Assembly: GCF_014204525.1 (NCBI RefSeq)
Contig: NZ_JACHLP010000002.1
Span: 372,001-436,000, forward strand
DNA: 64,000 nucleotides
DNA from: Roseateles oligotrophus
GTDB taxonomy: Bacteria > Pseudomonadota > Gammaproteobacteria > Burkholderiales > Burkholderiaceae_C
Direction of reading: 5' to 3'
The notes beneath the pieces are model-generated. The model ran no database searches. It was not told where the DNA came from and was given only the letters and a program-made list of their open reading frames with translations. Shown here piece by piece: positions 34,080-43,832 of this stretch. The translations under genes and the position numbers were made by a program. The stretch's first letter is position 1, and each line of letters starts with the position of its first letter.

Positions 34080-37000
34080 TCAGTGGCTCTCGGCCAGGAC
34101 CTTGGCCGGGCCGGGGGCGGGCAGCCGGGGCCGCGACGGCCAGTCGCGGGTCAGCTGGATGAAGTCGGCCAGGGGCAGGGGGGGGCTGAAGAGGTAGCCC
34201 TGGAAGGCCAGGCAGCCCATCTCGACCAGCAGGCTGCGCTGCGCCTCGGTTTCCACGCCCTCGGCGATCACCTGCAGGCCCAGGCTTTCGCCCAGTTGCA
34301 GGATGGCGTGGGCGATGGCGCGGGCATTGGGTTCGTTGAGCAGATCGCGCACAAAGCTCTGGTCGATCTTGAGCTGCTTGAGCGGCAGGCGCTTCAGATA
34401 GGCCAGCGAGGAGTAGCCGGTGCCGAAGTCGTCCAGCGAGAGCTTGACGCCCAGCTGTTTGAGCTCGCCCATCAGCGCGATGACGGCCTCCACATCGTCC
34501 ACCAGGGCGCTTTCGGTCAGCTCCAGCTTGAGCCGGTGGGCCGGCGCACCGCTGCGCGACAGCAGGTTCTGCACCGTTTCCAGAAAGCCCTTCTGGCGGA
34601 ATTGATGGGCGCTGACGTTGACGGCCAGGGTCAGGCCGGCCATGCGCGGCTGCTCGGCCCACAGGGCCAGTTGGAAGCAGGCCTGCTGCAGCACCCATTC
34701 ACCCAGGGGCACGATCAGGCCGGTCTGCTCGGCCAGCGGTATGAACTGGGCCGGCGAGACCCAGCCGCGCACGGGGTGGCGCCAGCGCAGCAGCACCTCG
34801 GCCCCGGTCAGCGCGCCCAGATGGGTCACCTGGGCTTGCAGATGCAGTTCGAACTGGGTGTTGCGCAAGGCCACGCGCAGATCGGCCTCCAGCACGGCGC
34901 GCTCGGCCAGGGCGGCCTGGGTGACGGGGTCGAAGAAGCAGAGCTGGTTGCGGCCGGCCGCCTTGGCCTGGTACATGGCGTGGTCGGCGTGCTTGAGCAG
35001 GTCTTCGCTGCTGCGGTCCTCGGCGCCCCAGACCACGATGCCTATGCTGGGCGTGCTGTGGTGCAGATAGTCCTTCAGCTGATAGGGCTGGCCCAGCACG
35101 CGCAGCAGCTTCTCGCAGGCCACTTCGGCGTGGCGTATGGCTTCGGCGCGCTCGGCCCCAAGGTCTTGCAGCAGCACGACGAACTCGTCGCCGCCCCAGC
35201 GCGCCACCGAGTCCTCGGCGCGCACGGCGCTTTGCAGGCGCTTGGCGATGCTTTGCAGCAGCAGGTCGCCCATGCCATGGCCCAGGGTGTCGTTGAGCGA
35301 TTTGAAATTGTCCAGATCGATGAAGACGACGGCGCCGTGGCGGCCCTGGCGCTGGCGCGAGGCCAGGGTCTGGTCCAGGCGGTCCAGCAGCAGGCGGCGG
35401 TTGGGCAGGCCGGTCAGCGGGTCGTTGAAGGCCAGCTTCTCGATCGCGGCCTCGGCGCGCTTGCGTTCGGTGATGTCGCGAGTCAGGCCGATGAACATGG
35501 GCTGGCCGTCGCGCTCGATGCGCGAGACGGCCAGGCTCAGCGGGAAGATGCTGCCGGCCTTGCGGCGGCCGTTGACGTCGCGACCCACGCCGATGATGCT
35601 GGGCGTTTGGCCGCGGAAGAAGCGGCGCAGATAGCCGTCGTGGCGGCCGCCTTCGGGCTCGGGCATCAAGAGGCTGACGTTGCGGCCCAGCACCTCGTCC
35701 TGGGTGTAGCCGAACATGCGGCAGGCCGAGGCATTCATGCTGGCGATCTGGCCCTGGGCGTCGATGGTGATCACGCCGTCCACCATATTGTCCAGGATGG
35801 CCTGGGTGTGCTGGGCCTGGGCCAGCAGGGTCTGCTCGGCCTGCTTGGCCGGCGAGATGTCCAGATTGGTGCCCACCAGGCGCTGCGGCCGACCCTGGGC
35901 ATCGCGCGACATGATGCGGCCGTTGGCGCGCACCCAGACCCAGTGGCCGTCCTTGTGCAGCAGGCGGAACTCGGTGGTGTAGCTGGGGCGGCGGCCGTCC
36001 AGATAGTCGTGCAGCAGGCGCAGCGTGGGGCCGGCGTCGTCGGGGTGCAGGCGGTCCTGCCAGCTGCTGTAGTGCAGGGGCAGCTCGCGCGGGCCGTAGC
36101 CCAGCATGCTGTGCCAGCGCCCGTCCACCTGCAGGCGGCCGTTGCTCAGGTCCCAGTCCCACAGGCTCAGGTCGGCGCCCTCCAGGGCCAGGGCCATGCG
36201 TTCCGCGCCCTCGCGCTCGCTATGGCGCTGGGCCGCGCGCAGCTCGTCCATGCCGCGCATGCGGCGCTGCCAGAAGCCCAGGCCCAGGCCGCTGGCCAGG
36301 CAGAGGATCAGGCCGCCGGTGGCGCTCATCTGCACCTGCTGGCGCCAGGGCAGGTCCAGGGTCTCGACCTTGCGGCCGACGGCGACGACCAGATGCTTGT
36401 TCATGCTCAGGCCCTCCACCTTGACGGTGTGCAGGGCCGCCAGGCGTTCGTCGCCGCTGATCAGGGACTCGCCCTGCAAGGTGTTGCTGTCGCGGCCCGA
36501 GCTCAGGTGGCGGCTCAGCATGGAGCTGGAATAGTGCAGCAGATTGCGGCCCAGCCAGCCTTCGTTCTGGGGCAGCATGCCGAACATCAGGCCGTCGCTG
36601 TGGATCAGCACGCTCCAGTTGTCGTCCGAGACCTGGGCCGTGCCCAGCACCAGTTTGAAGTACTCAGGGTCCAGGGCGATGGCGGCCACGCCGATGAATT
36701 TCTGCTGCGCATCGAACAGGGCGCGTGACAGCGTCATGGTGTAGATGCGCTGCGTATTGCGGTAGGGCGGCGAGGTGTAGAGCTGCTCCCGCAGGGGCTG
36801 GGCCTGCGGCGCGCTGAAGAAGCTGCGGTCGCCATGCATGCTGCCCACCAGCTCGGGCTGGGAGCTGGCCAGCAAGCGGCCCTGCGCGTCGAAGACGGAG
36901 GCGATGCGCACGCCGGGCATGGTCTGGGTCAGGGTGGAGAGCAGGCCGACACCGTCCTCCTGCAGATGGCCGGCCCGCCATTTGGGCAGGGCGCTGGCCA

Positions 37001-37262
37001 TGGTCTTGAGCGCCGCCTGCACGCCCAGCAGCTGCTGGGAGACGATGCCGTCCAGGGTCTGCACCATGGCCTGCAGGCGCTCGCCCTCGTGCTGGCGCAG
37101 CTGGCCGCGTTCATGGTTCAGCCACAGGCCCGTCAACAGCCATGCCAGCAGCCAGGCCAGCACGAGGGCCAGCCATTGGCGCAGAAAGAGGCGGTTGGGC
37201 CGCAGGGGGCGGGCCGGGAGGTGAAGATCGGTGGGCATGGTGGGAGCAGCAGCGTCCGGCAC
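34080..37262 (-). CDS. Membrane sensor with PAS, GGDEF and EAL domains (c-di-GMP turnover)
   Basis: 1060 residues. A membrane helix near residue 30-48 (WLALVLAWLLAWLLTGLWL), a periplasmic dCACHE-like sensor (about 60-310, with DRSFFSAPQAQPLREQLYTSPPY) and a second helix (GGLILCLASGLGLGFW). Two PAS domains with PAC tails follow, at about 350-480 and 480-600. The GGDEF domain is intact (ARWGGDEFVVLL, preceded by VFIDLDNFKSLNDTLGHGMGD). The EAL domain has EVL instead of EAL but keeps the Glu, and LELTES, DDFGTGYSSL, KIDQSFV and VIAEGVET are all present, so phosphodiesterase activity is expected. It may switch between making and degrading c-di-GMP. An internal start at 37238 is possible. Confidence 0.95.
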   Translation of the reverse strand: MPDAAAPTMPTDLHLPARPLRPNRLFLRQWLALVLAWLLAWLLTGLWLNHERGQLRQHEGERLQAMVQTLDGIVSQQLLGVQAALKTMASALPKWRAGHLQEDGVGLLSTLTQTMPGVRIASVFDAQGRLLASSQPELVGSMHGDRSFFSAPQAQPLREQLYTSPPYRNTQRIYTMTLSRALFDAQQKFIGVAAIALDPEYFKLVLGTAQVSDDNWSVLIHSDGLMFGMLPQNEGWLGRNLLHYSSSMLSRHLSSGRDSNTLQGESLISGDERLAALHTVKVEGLSMNKHLVVAVGRKVETLDLPWRQQVQMSATGGLILCLASGLGLGFWQRRMRGMDELRAAQRHSEREGAERMALALEGADLSLWDWDLSNGRLQVDGRWHSMLGYGPRELPLHYSSWQDRLHPDDAGPTLRLLHDYLDGRRPSYTTEFRLLHKDGHWVWVRANGRIMSRDAQGRPQRLVGTNLDISPAKQAEQTLLAQAQHTQAILDNMVDGVITIDAQGQIASMNASACRMFGYTQDEVLGRNVSLLMPEPEGGRHDGYLRRFFRGQTPSIIGVGRDVNGRRKAGSIFPLSLAVSRIERDGQPMFIGLTRDITERKRAEAAIEKLAFNDPLTGLPNRRLLLDRLDQTLASRQRQGRHGAVVFIDLDNFKSLNDTLGHGMGDLLLQSIAKRLQSAVRAEDSVARWGGDEFVVLLQDLGAERAEAIRHAEVACEKLLRVLGQPYQLKDYLHHSTPSIGIVVWGAEDRSSEDLLKHADHAMYQAKAAGRNQLCFFDPVTQAALAERAVLEADLRVALRNTQFELHLQAQVTHLGALTGAEVLLRWRHPVRGWVSPAQFIPLAEQTGLIVPLGEWVLQQACFQLALWAEQPRMAGLTLAVNVSAHQFRQKGFLETVQNLLSRSGAPAHRLKLELTESALVDDVEAVIALMGELKQLGVKLSLDDFGTGYSSLAYLKRLPLKQLKIDQSFVRDLLNEPNARAIAHAILQLGESLGLQVIAEGVETEAQRSLLVEMGCLAFQGYLFSPPLPLADFIQLTRDWPSRPRLPAPGPAKVLAESH

Positions 37263-37354
37263 CTTAACGAGGCCCCTTGTTTGCGGGATTGATGCAGATC
37301 AAGTCGGCGGTTATTTGAGCGGCCTGCGGCCCGCTGGGCGTGGAATGTGGCCGA

Positions 37355-38893
37355 TCAGGGCGCCTTGCGCAGATTGGCCGGCGCGATCTTGAGCGCCTCC
37401 CGGTATTTGGCCACGGTGCGGCGCGCCACCTGGATGCCCTGCTCCTCCAGCATGCTGGCCAGGGCGCTGTCGGACAGGGGCTTGTTGGCCGGCTCGGCCT
37501 CGACGAACTGCTTGATCAAGGCCCGCACCGCCGTGCTGGAGGCATTGCCGCCGGCCTCGGTGGACAGGCCGGAGCCGAAGAAATACTTCAGCTCGAAGGT
37601 GCCAAAGGGGGTGGCCATGTATTTGGCCGTGGTGACGCGCGAGATGGTGGACTCGTGCAGGCCCAGCTCGTCGGCGATCTCGCGCAGCACCAGCGGTTTC
37701 ATTGCCAGGGCGCCGTGGGTGAAGAAGCCTTTTTGCCGCTCCACGATCGCTTTGGAGACCCGCAGAATCGTGTCGAAGCGCTGCTGGATGTTTTTGATGA
37801 ACCAGCGCGCCTCCTGCAGCTGGCCGCCCAAGGGGCTGTTGGTGATGCCGCCGCGGGTCTGCCGCAAGGCATTGGCATAGAGCTCGTTGATGCGCAGCTT
37901 GGGCGTGAGCTCGGGGTTGAGCATGACGCGCAGCTCACGCCCCACCTTGCGCACGATCACATCGGGCACGACGGCGGGCGCCTGGCCACGCGCAAAGCGG
38001 CGGCCGGGCTTGGGTTCCAGGGCGCGGATCAGGGCCTGCGCCTCGCGCAGCAAGGGCTCGTCGGCACCGGTCAGGGCCATCAGCTTTTTGCCGTCGCGCC
38101 GGGCCAGCAGTTCCAGATGCTGTTTGCAGATCAGGATGGCGATCATCTGCGCCGGGCTGCGGGCCAGGGCACGCAGCTGCAGCACCAGGCACTCGGGCAG
38201 ATCCTGGGCGCCGACGCCGGCCGGCTCCATATGCTGCAGCCATTTGAGGGCGATGCGCAGATGGTCCAGCAGCTCTTCGCGGTCCTCGGCGACCGCTTCT
38301 TCTTCGCCCTCTCTTGCGGGCAATAAGCCGTTGACGATGGCCTCCAGGCCGTCCTCCAGATAGCCGTCTTCGTTCAGCGATTCGATCAGCACCTGCAGGG
38401 CGATGCGGTCCGACTCGCTCAGATGCATGCCGGCCATCTGGGCCGTTAGATGCTCTTGCAGGCTGATTTCGGCCGACTCCTGGCTGCTGCGTTCGCCGTC
38501 CTCATCGCCGCTGGCGCTGCCGCCGGGGCTGTTGGCGGGCAGTTCGCGGATGCCGTCGAAGTCATCGCCCTCGGTGCCGTTTTCCCAGTCCTCGCGCTCG
38601 GTGCCGCCGAAGTCCTCGGCCTTCAGCTCGGGCGTGGATTCGGCCTCGCTGCCGCCGCCCAGCTCGCTGTCGGCGCCGCTGTCCTCGGCCGCGCTGGCGG
38701 GCCTGAGCTCGCTGATCTCGGGCGCGGCGACGCTGAAGTCCTCCTCGCTGTCCAGCAACGGGTTCTGCGCCATCATCTGCTCGATTTCCTGGTTCAGCTC
38801 CAGGGTCGAGAGCTGCAGCAGCCGGATGGACTGCTGCAACTGCGGCGTCAGCGACAGGTGCTGACTCAAGCGGAGCTGGAGGGATTGCTTCAT
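37355..38893 (-). CDS. rpoN: RNA polymerase sigma-54 factor
   Basis: 512 residues. Region I (MKQSLQLRLSQHLSLTPQLQQSIRLLQLSTLELNQEIEQ) binds activators, region II is an acidic linker (EEDFSVAAPEISE, EDGERSSQESAE) and region III ends in the RpoN box ARRTVAKYRE that reads the -24 element. All parts are intact. Last gene of the lptA-lptB-rpoN group, with a 96-base gap after lptB that holds a palindromic repeat. Confidence 0.97.
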   Translation of the reverse strand: MKQSLQLRLSQHLSLTPQLQQSIRLLQLSTLELNQEIEQMMAQNPLLDSEEDFSVAAPEISELRPASAAEDSGADSELGGGSEAESTPELKAEDFGGTEREDWENGTEGDDFDGIRELPANSPGGSASGDEDGERSSQESAEISLQEHLTAQMAGMHLSESDRIALQVLIESLNEDGYLEDGLEAIVNGLLPAREGEEEAVAEDREELLDHLRIALKWLQHMEPAGVGAQDLPECLVLQLRALARSPAQMIAILICKQHLELLARRDGKKLMALTGADEPLLREAQALIRALEPKPGRRFARGQAPAVVPDVIVRKVGRELRVMLNPELTPKLRINELYANALRQTRGGITNSPLGGQLQEARWFIKNIQQRFDTILRVSKAIVERQKGFFTHGALAMKPLVLREIADELGLHESTISRVTTAKYMATPFGTFELKYFFGSGLSTEAGGNASSTAVRALIKQFVEAEPANKPLSDSALASMLEEQGIQVARRTVAKYREALKIAPANLRKAP

Positions 38894-38918
38894 GCTCGGC
38901 CGGGTTCCGGACCCGCAC

Positions 38919-38981
38919 GGCCGCCCGAAGGGGCCGGAGCGCCCCCTTGGGGGGCAGCGAGCAAAGTGAGCGTGGGGGCTG
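38919..38981. repeat. Palindromic GC-rich repeat between lptB and rpoN
   Basis: GCGCCCCCTTGGGGGGCAGC around 38939-38958 is a near-perfect palindrome, flanked by GTGGGGGC on one side and CCGCCCGAAGGGGCCGG on the other. It matches the copy within the rlmL-like gene in inverted orientation and could form a hairpin in the lptB-rpoN transcript. Confidence 0.6.
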
Positions 38982-38989
38982 GCATGTCG

Positions 38990-39760
38990 TTACATACGGA
39001 AATGCTCGCCGAGGTAGACCTTGCGCACGTCGGGGTTGTCGACGATCTCGGCAGGTGTTCCTTCGGCCAGCACGGCGCCTTCGCTGATGATGTAGGCGCG
39101 GTCGCAAATCCCCAGGGTTTCGCGCACATTGTGGTCGGTGATCAAGACCCCGATGCCACGCGCTTTCAGGAAGCTGATGATGCGCTGGATCTCCAGCACG
39201 GCAATGGGGTCGACCCCGGCAAAGGGTTCGTCCAGCAGGATGAAGCGGGGCTGGGTGGCCAGGGCGCGGGCGATCTCGACGCGGCGGCGCTCACCGCCCG
39301 ACAGGGCCGGGGCGGGGCTGTCGCGCAGCTTCTCGATGCTGAGTTCGTGCAGCAGGTTTTCCAGCAATTCCTTGATGCGGGTCTTGCTCAGCGGGCGGCC
39401 ATCGGGGCCCAGCTGCAGCTCCAGCACGGCGCGGATGTTTTCCTCCACATTGAGCTTGCGGAAGATGGAGGCCTCCTGCGGCAGATAGCTCAGGCCCAGG
39501 CGGGCACGCTGGTGGATGGGCAGGTGCTGGACCTCGCGGCCATCGATATGGATGGCGCCGGCATCGGCCCGCACCAGGCCCACAATCATGTAGAAGCTGG
39601 TGGTCTTGCCGGCGCCGTTGGGGCCCAGCAGGCCGACGACCTCGCCGCTGTCCACACTCAGGTGCACATTCTTGACCACCTTGCGCACGCCATAGCTCTT
39701 GGCCAGGCCTTGGGCGTCCAGGCGGCTGCGCGACCCGGTTTGCGGCGCGGCCTTGCTCAT
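38990..39760 (-). CDS. lptB: LPS export ABC transporter ATP-binding protein
   Basis: 256 residues. The ATPase of the LptB2FG complex that drives lipopolysaccharide from the inner membrane to the cell surface. Motifs: Walker [14 protein letters not shown]-loop [17 protein letters not shown] (a LptB hallmark), signature [15 protein letters not shown], Walker [17 protein letters not shown] and the switch His in [11 protein letters not shown]. Its ATG overlaps the lptA stop (ATGA). Confidence 0.97.
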   Translation of the reverse strand: MSKAAPQTGSRSRLDAQGLAKSYGVRKVVKNVHLSVDSGEVVGLLGPNGAGKTTSFYMIVGLVRADAGAIHIDGREVQHLPIHQRARLGLSYLPQEASIFRKLNVEENIRAVLELQLGPDGRPLSKTRIKELLENLLHELSIEKLRDSPAPALSGGERRRVEIARALATQPRFILLDEPFAGVDPIAVLEIQRIISFLKARGIGVLITDHNVRETLGICDRAYIISEGAVLAEGTPAEIVDNPDVRKVYLGEHFRM

Positions 39761-40389
39761 GAAGGCTTCTTGCCGCCGGGCAGGCTGGTGCTGGGTTGCA
39801 GGCTGACGCCCGAGGCGGGGCCGTCAGCCGGGGCCACGCCGGCAGGGCCGCGCGGCATCATCACCACGCGTACCCGGCCGCTGGGGTGGGGCGAGCTTTG
39901 GCCGCCGTCCAGGGTGAAGATTTCGCTGCGGTTATCAAACACGATGAGGGCGCCGGTCACCTCGTCGGCCACGGCGGCGCCGATCAGGCGGTGCACCACC
40001 GCATTGCCGATGAAGCGCACGGTGTCGCTGCGGGTGTCGTACTCGACCTGGTCGGCAAAGCCCTCGATGGCCTCGCCGGGTACATCGCGGGCCTGGCGGA
40101 AGCTGACCTGCTTGCCGGTCTGGCCGTTGGCATAGGCCTGGTAATAGCCGTCGCCGGTTTCGCGCAGATCGATGCGCTCGGCGCGCAGGATCAGGCTGCC
40201 CTTGCTCAGCACCACATTGCCGCTGAACTCGGTGCGCTGGCGCGCCATATCGATGCTGCCGCCCTTCTCGGAGGCGATATTGAGCGGTTTGAGCTGGTCG
40301 GCCTTTTCGGCCTGGGCCGGCAGGGCCAGGCACAGGCTCAGCAGGCAGGCGATGGCGGGGAATGGGAGGGGGACGGCAGGCTTTTTCAT
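39757..40389 (-). CDS. lptA: LPS transport periplasmic protein LptA
   Basis: 210 residues from the ATG at 40389 (MKKPAVP). A signal peptide ([16 protein letters not shown]) is followed by the OstA/jelly-roll repeats that bridge inner and outer membrane: [57 protein letters not shown]. The C-terminal extension is Pro/Gly-rich and longer than in E. coli. A 177-bp inverted-repeat element begins 26 bases upstream of the start codon, and no lptC gene precedes it as it usually does in this order. Confidence 0.94.
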   Translation of the reverse strand: MKKPAVPLPFPAIACLLSLCLALPAQAEKADQLKPLNIASEKGGSIDMARQRTEFSGNVVLSKGSLILRAERIDLRETGDGYYQAYANGQTGKQVSFRQARDVPGEAIEGFADQVEYDTRSDTVRFIGNAVVHRLIGAAVADEVTGALIVFDNRSEIFTLDGGQSSPHPSGRVRVVMMPRGPAGVAPADGPASGVSLQPSTSLPGGKKPS

Positions 40390-40414
40390 GGCGGCACAGT
40401 TCTTGCAGACCATT

Positions 40415-40591
40415 CTAGGGCCTGTCGCTCACTAAATTGCGCTCACGTTGGTGCGGGATGGGCTGTAGGCCTAGGCGGCGAGCGCCGCTCGGGGTCACCC
40501 CCGAGCCAGCTCGCCAACAACGGCCTACGGTCCATACCGCGCCAACCCTTCGGGCTCGCGTGAGCGTAATTTAGTGAGCGACAGGCCCTAG
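40415..40591. mobile_element. MITE-like element with long terminal inverted repeats
   Basis: Both ends read CTAGGGCCTGTCGCTCACTAAATT inward, perfectly matched over 24 bases and then continuing with one mismatch (GCGCTCACG / ACGCTCACG). The interior is a longer imperfect inverted repeat (TTGGTGCGGGATGGGCTGTAGGCC against TTGGCGCGGTATGGACCGTAGGCC), so the whole 177 bases can fold into one hairpin. No open frame is inside. CTAG at both ends could be a target or part of the repeat. It sits between dsbA and lptA, 26 bases from the lptA start. Confidence 0.85.
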
Positions 40592-40619
40592 CCCTGCAGG
40601 GTCAGGCGGAGCGGGAATG

Positions 40620-40638
40620 CACCCCGCATTGCGGGGTG
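40620..40638 (-). terminator. Hairpin downstream of dsbA
   Basis: CACCCCGC, three-base loop, GCGGGGTG: an 8-bp stem 14 bases after the dsbA stop on the minus strand. No T tract follows, so it may be a weak terminator or a stabilising 3' hairpin. Confidence 0.5.
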
Positions 40639-40651
40639 TTCCTGGCGGGGA

Positions 40652-41332
40652 TCAGGCCTTGTTGCGGGCCAGCTTGATCAGGAAGTCGGCCACGGCCACG
40701 GCTTGCTGGCCATTGACCTGTTCGCCGGCGCCGCGGGTGCCGGCGATGGAGGGCGAGGTCAGGTAGCGGCCGGCAATGCCCAGGGCGGGTACGCCGTCGA
40801 TGCGGAAGTCCTCGGACAGCTTGCTGGCCTGGGCGCATTTGGTCTGCACGCCGAAGGAGTTGTAGGCGGCGGTGAACTTGGCGACGTCCAGGCCCAGGCG
40901 GCCGACCAGGGCGATCACGTCCTTGTCGCTCTCGGGCATATCGCGCTGGAAGGCGGCGAACACGGCGGAGTGGACCTCGGCTTGCTTGCCCATGGCTTCC
41001 AAGGCGTAGAACAGCTTCTGGTGCGATTTGATATTGGCGCGGAAACCCACGTGCACGCGGCGGAAGCTCACATCGGCGGGCAACTGCTTGACCCAGGCTT
41101 CCAGCGTCGGGTCAAAGGCAAAGCAGTGCGGGCAGCCGTACCAGAAGAACTCGACCACATCGATCTTGCCGGGCGTGGTGGGCAGGGCCTGGGAGAGCTT
41201 CAGATACTGCTTGCCTTCCATCGGACCGCCTTGGGCCGCGGCGATGCCAGGCAGGCCCAGGGTGGACAGGCCCAGGGTGGACAGGCCCAGGGCCGACAGA
41301 CCCAGCTGAGCGGAGAAATCGCGACGCTTCAT
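40652..41332 (-). CDS. dsbA: Thiol:disulphide interchange protein DsbA
   Basis: 226 residues. A periplasmic oxidase that introduces disulphides: thioredoxin fold with active site CPHC in VVEFFWYGCPHCFAFDP, and the cis-Pro loop DGVPALGIAGRYLT. The signal peptide contains a threefold LGLST-type repeat (LGLSALGLSTLGLSTLGLP) caused by tandem 15-bp DNA repeats. The charged MKRRDF opening is Tat-like but lacks a twin-Arg consensus beyond RR. It follows the SPOR gene by 42 bases on the same strand. Confidence 0.95.
   Translation of the reverse strand: MKRRDFSAQLGLSALGLSTLGLSTLGLPGIAAAQGGPMEGKQYLKLSQALPTTPGKIDVVEFFWYGCPHCFAFDPTLEAWVKQLPADVSFRRVHVGFRANIKSHQKLFYALEAMGKQAEVHSAVFAAFQRDMPESDKDVIALVGRLGLDVAKFTAAYNSFGVQTKCAQASKLSEDFRIDGVPALGIAGRYLTSPSIAGTRGAGEQVNGQQAVAVADFLIKLARNKA
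41252..41310. repeat. Tandem 15-bp repeats in the dsbA signal-peptide region
   Basis: About four head-to-tail units of CAGGCCCAGGGTGGA, the first three nearly identical and the last diverged. On the coding strand they encode repeated Leu-Gly-Leu-Ser-Thr. Unit number changes would shorten or lengthen the hydrophobic core in frame. Confidence 0.9.
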
Positions 41333-41374
41333 GTGTGAAATCCTTGGAAAGAAGAGGGGCGGGGGAGCGAGGGC

Positions 41375-42097
41375 TTAGCGTTTGACGGGGACCAGATTGT
41401 TCTCGACGCCGGCCGCTTCGAGCTTGCCTTGCAGGCTTTGCGCTTCGTCACGGGCATCGAAGGGCCCCAGGCGGACGCGGAAAACGGTGCGGCCGGACTG
41501 CTCCCGCTCCATCACCTTGGCACTGAAGCCGAGGATGGCCAGCTTGGCGCGCTGTTGTTCGGCGTCCTCGGCCTTGGTGAAGGCACCGGCCTGCACAAAG
41601 TAGACGTTGGTATCGGCAGCGGCAGCAGTGCTTGCGGTCTTGGCCTCGGCTTTTTTGTCCGCAGCCTTGTCGGCGGCGGCCTTCTCGGCGGTTTTTTCCG
41701 CGATCTTTTCGGCGATCTTGTCCACCGGTTTGTCGGCCGGCTTGGCCGCCACGGGGGCGGTGGCATGGCTGGCGGCGGCGGCGGGCGGGGTGGGCAGGGC
41801 GACCGGGGCGTCTGGCAAGCCAGGCGCGGGGGCGGGCGCCGTGGGCGTGCTGACCACGCCGCTGGCGGCCTTGGCGCCGGCCTTGCCGGCCAGCGGGGCG
41901 TTGGGGTCCCAGTTCTTGTTGCGGGCGGCTTCCTCGGCGTCTTGCTCGGCCGTGCGCTGCGGCACCTTGTTGATGAAGGGCACCGGCACCTTGGTGACGT
42001 AGAGCGCCACGCCCAGGGCCACGGCCAGGCCGACCAGCAGGCCGACGATCAGGCCCAGCACAAAACCGCCTTTTTGATTTCCCGCCCCAGTGCTCAT
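41375..42097 (-). CDS. SPOR-domain membrane protein (FtsN-like)
   Basis: 240 residues: a short cytoplasmic start, one membrane helix ([24 protein letters not shown]), a long Ala/Lys/Pro-rich linker and a C-terminal SPOR domain ([49 protein letters not shown]). SPOR domains bind denuded septal peptidoglycan, so the protein probably localises to the division site like FtsN. It is coupled to argS by an ATGA overlap, a gene order common in Burkholderiales. Confidence 0.9.
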   Translation of the reverse strand: MSTGAGNQKGGFVLGLIVGLLVGLAVALGVALYVTKVPVPFINKVPQRTAEQDAEEAARNKNWDPNAPLAGKAGAKAASGVVSTPTAPAPAPGLPDAPVALPTPPAAAASHATAPVAAKPADKPVDKIAEKIAEKTAEKAAADKAADKKAEAKTASTAAAADTNVYFVQAGAFTKAEDAEQQRAKLAILGFSAKVMEREQSGRTVFRVRLGPFDARDEAQSLQGKLEAAGVENNLVPVKR

Positions 42098-43812
42098 ATG
42101 TTCTCCGCTGTCGTCACGATGGCTTCACGTGCCATCACCTCGGGCGCGCTCACGCCCAGCACGGCCAGGGCGTTGGCAATCACCTGGCGCGTGGCGGCCA
42201 GCAAGGCCACCCGGGCCTGGCTCAGCTCGGGCGTCTGATCCAGCACGCGCTCGGCCGCATAGTAGCTGTGATAGCTGCTGGCCAGTTCGCGCAGATAAAA
42301 GGTCACATCGTGGGGGGCCAGGCCTTCGGCCGCACGCGTCAGCATGGCGGGGTAGTCGGCCAGCTTGAGCATCAGGGCGGCTTCGGTGGGGGCCGTCAGC
42401 AGGCTCAGGTCGGCGCTCTTCAGCGTGGCCTCGTCACCGCCGCGGCCGACCCAGTTGCGGATCACCGAGCAGATGCGGGCATGGGCGTACTGCACGTAGA
42501 ACACGGGGTTCTCGTCGTTCTGCTTCAGGGCCAGGTCGATGTCGAAGGTGAACTCGGTGTCGGCCTTGCGGCTGATCAGGAAGAAGCGCACGGCGTCGCG
42601 GCTGGTCCAGTCGATCAGGTCGCGCATGGTCACATAACTGCCGGCGCGCTTGGACAGCTTGACCTCCTCGCCGCCCTTCATCACCAGCACCATCTTGTGC
42701 AGCACATAGTCGGGGAAGCCCTGGGGTATGCCCACGCCGGCCGCCTGCAGGCCGCCGCGCACACGGGCGATGGTGCCGTGGTGATCGGTGCCCTGCACAT
42801 TGATGCACTTGGTGTAGCCGCGCTGGAACTTGTTGATGTGGTAGGCCACATCGGGCAGGAAGTAGGTGTAGCTACCGTCGGACTTGCGCATCACGCGGTC
42901 CTTGTCGTCGCCGTAGTCGGTCGTGCGCAGCCACAGGGCGCCGCCGTCTTCAAAGGTCTTGCCCGAGGCTTCGAGCTTGGCGACGGTGGCTTCGACCGCG
43001 CCGGTCTGGTAGAGGCTGCTCTCCAGGAAGTAATTGTCAAACTGCACGCCCACGGCCTGCAGGTCCAGGTCTTGCTCGTGGCGGAGATAGGCGACGGCGA
43101 ACTGGCGGATGCTGTCCAGGTCGTCGGCGTCGCCCGAGGCGGTGAATTCGCGGTCATCGGCCTTGACGGTCTTTTTGGCCAGGAAGTCGTTGGCGATGTC
43201 CTGAATGTAGTCGCCGTTATAGGCCGACTCGGGCCAGCCGTCGTCGCCGGGCTTCAGCCCCTTGAGGCGGCATTGGGTGGAGTTGGCCAGGGTGGCGATC
43301 TGCACGCCGGCGTCGTTGTAGTAGAACTCGCGGGTGACCTGGGAACCCTGGGTCTGGAACAGGCTGCAGATGGCGTCGCCCAGCGCGGCCTGGCGGGCGT
43401 GGCCCAGGTGCAGGGGGCCGGTGGGGTTGGCGGAGACGAATTCCACCATCACATGCTGCTCGTTGGCCGGCTGCTTGCCGAAGTCCTGCGCCGTGCTCAG
43501 CACCTCGCTGACCACGGCCTGCTTGGCGGCGGGCTTGAGGCGGATATTGATGAAGCCGGGGCCGGCGATCTCCAGGCCCTCGACCCAGGTCTGGAAGGCG
43601 GCGCGGCGTTGCAGGGCTTCGATCAGCGCCTGGGCCAGCTCGCGTGGGTTCTTTTTCAGCGGTCGCGCCAATTGCATGGCGACCGTGCAGGCGAAGTCGC
43701 CCAGGGCGGCTTGCTTGGGGGATTCGAAGGCGGCAACCAGGTCGGCGCCGGGACTGAGTTCTTGAATCGCTTCGGCCAGGGCGGCGAGCAAATCTTGCTT
43801 GGCTTGGATCAT
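42094..43812 (-). CDS. argS: Arginyl-tRNA synthetase
   Basis: 572 residues. Class I synthetase with the HIGH-type motif [18 protein letters not shown], the KMSKS-equivalent [18 protein letters not shown], the N-terminal Add1 domain that contacts the tRNA D-loop ([21 protein letters not shown]) and the DALR anticodon-binding C-terminus ([20 protein letters not shown]). Full length. It is divergent from the kinase gene, with only 20-32 bases between the two start codons. Confidence 0.97.
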   Translation of the reverse strand: MIQAKQDLLAALAEAIQELSPGADLVAAFESPKQAALGDFACTVAMQLARPLKKNPRELAQALIEALQRRAAFQTWVEGLEIAGPGFINIRLKPAAKQAVVSEVLSTAQDFGKQPANEQHVMVEFVSANPTGPLHLGHARQAALGDAICSLFQTQGSQVTREFYYNDAGVQIATLANSTQCRLKGLKPGDDGWPESAYNGDYIQDIANDFLAKKTVKADDREFTASGDADDLDSIRQFAVAYLRHEQDLDLQAVGVQFDNYFLESSLYQTGAVEATVAKLEASGKTFEDGGALWLRTTDYGDDKDRVMRKSDGSYTYFLPDVAYHINKFQRGYTKCINVQGTDHHGTIARVRGGLQAAGVGIPQGFPDYVLHKMVLVMKGGEEVKLSKRAGSYVTMRDLIDWTSRDAVRFFLISRKADTEFTFDIDLALKQNDENPVFYVQYAHARICSVIRNWVGRGGDEATLKSADLSLLTAPTEAALMLKLADYPAMLTRAAEGLAPHDVTFYLRELASSYHSYYAAERVLDQTPELSQARVALLAATRQVIANALAVLGVSAPEVMAREAIVTTAENI

Positions 43813-43832
43813 GGCGGTGATTCTAAGGTTCT

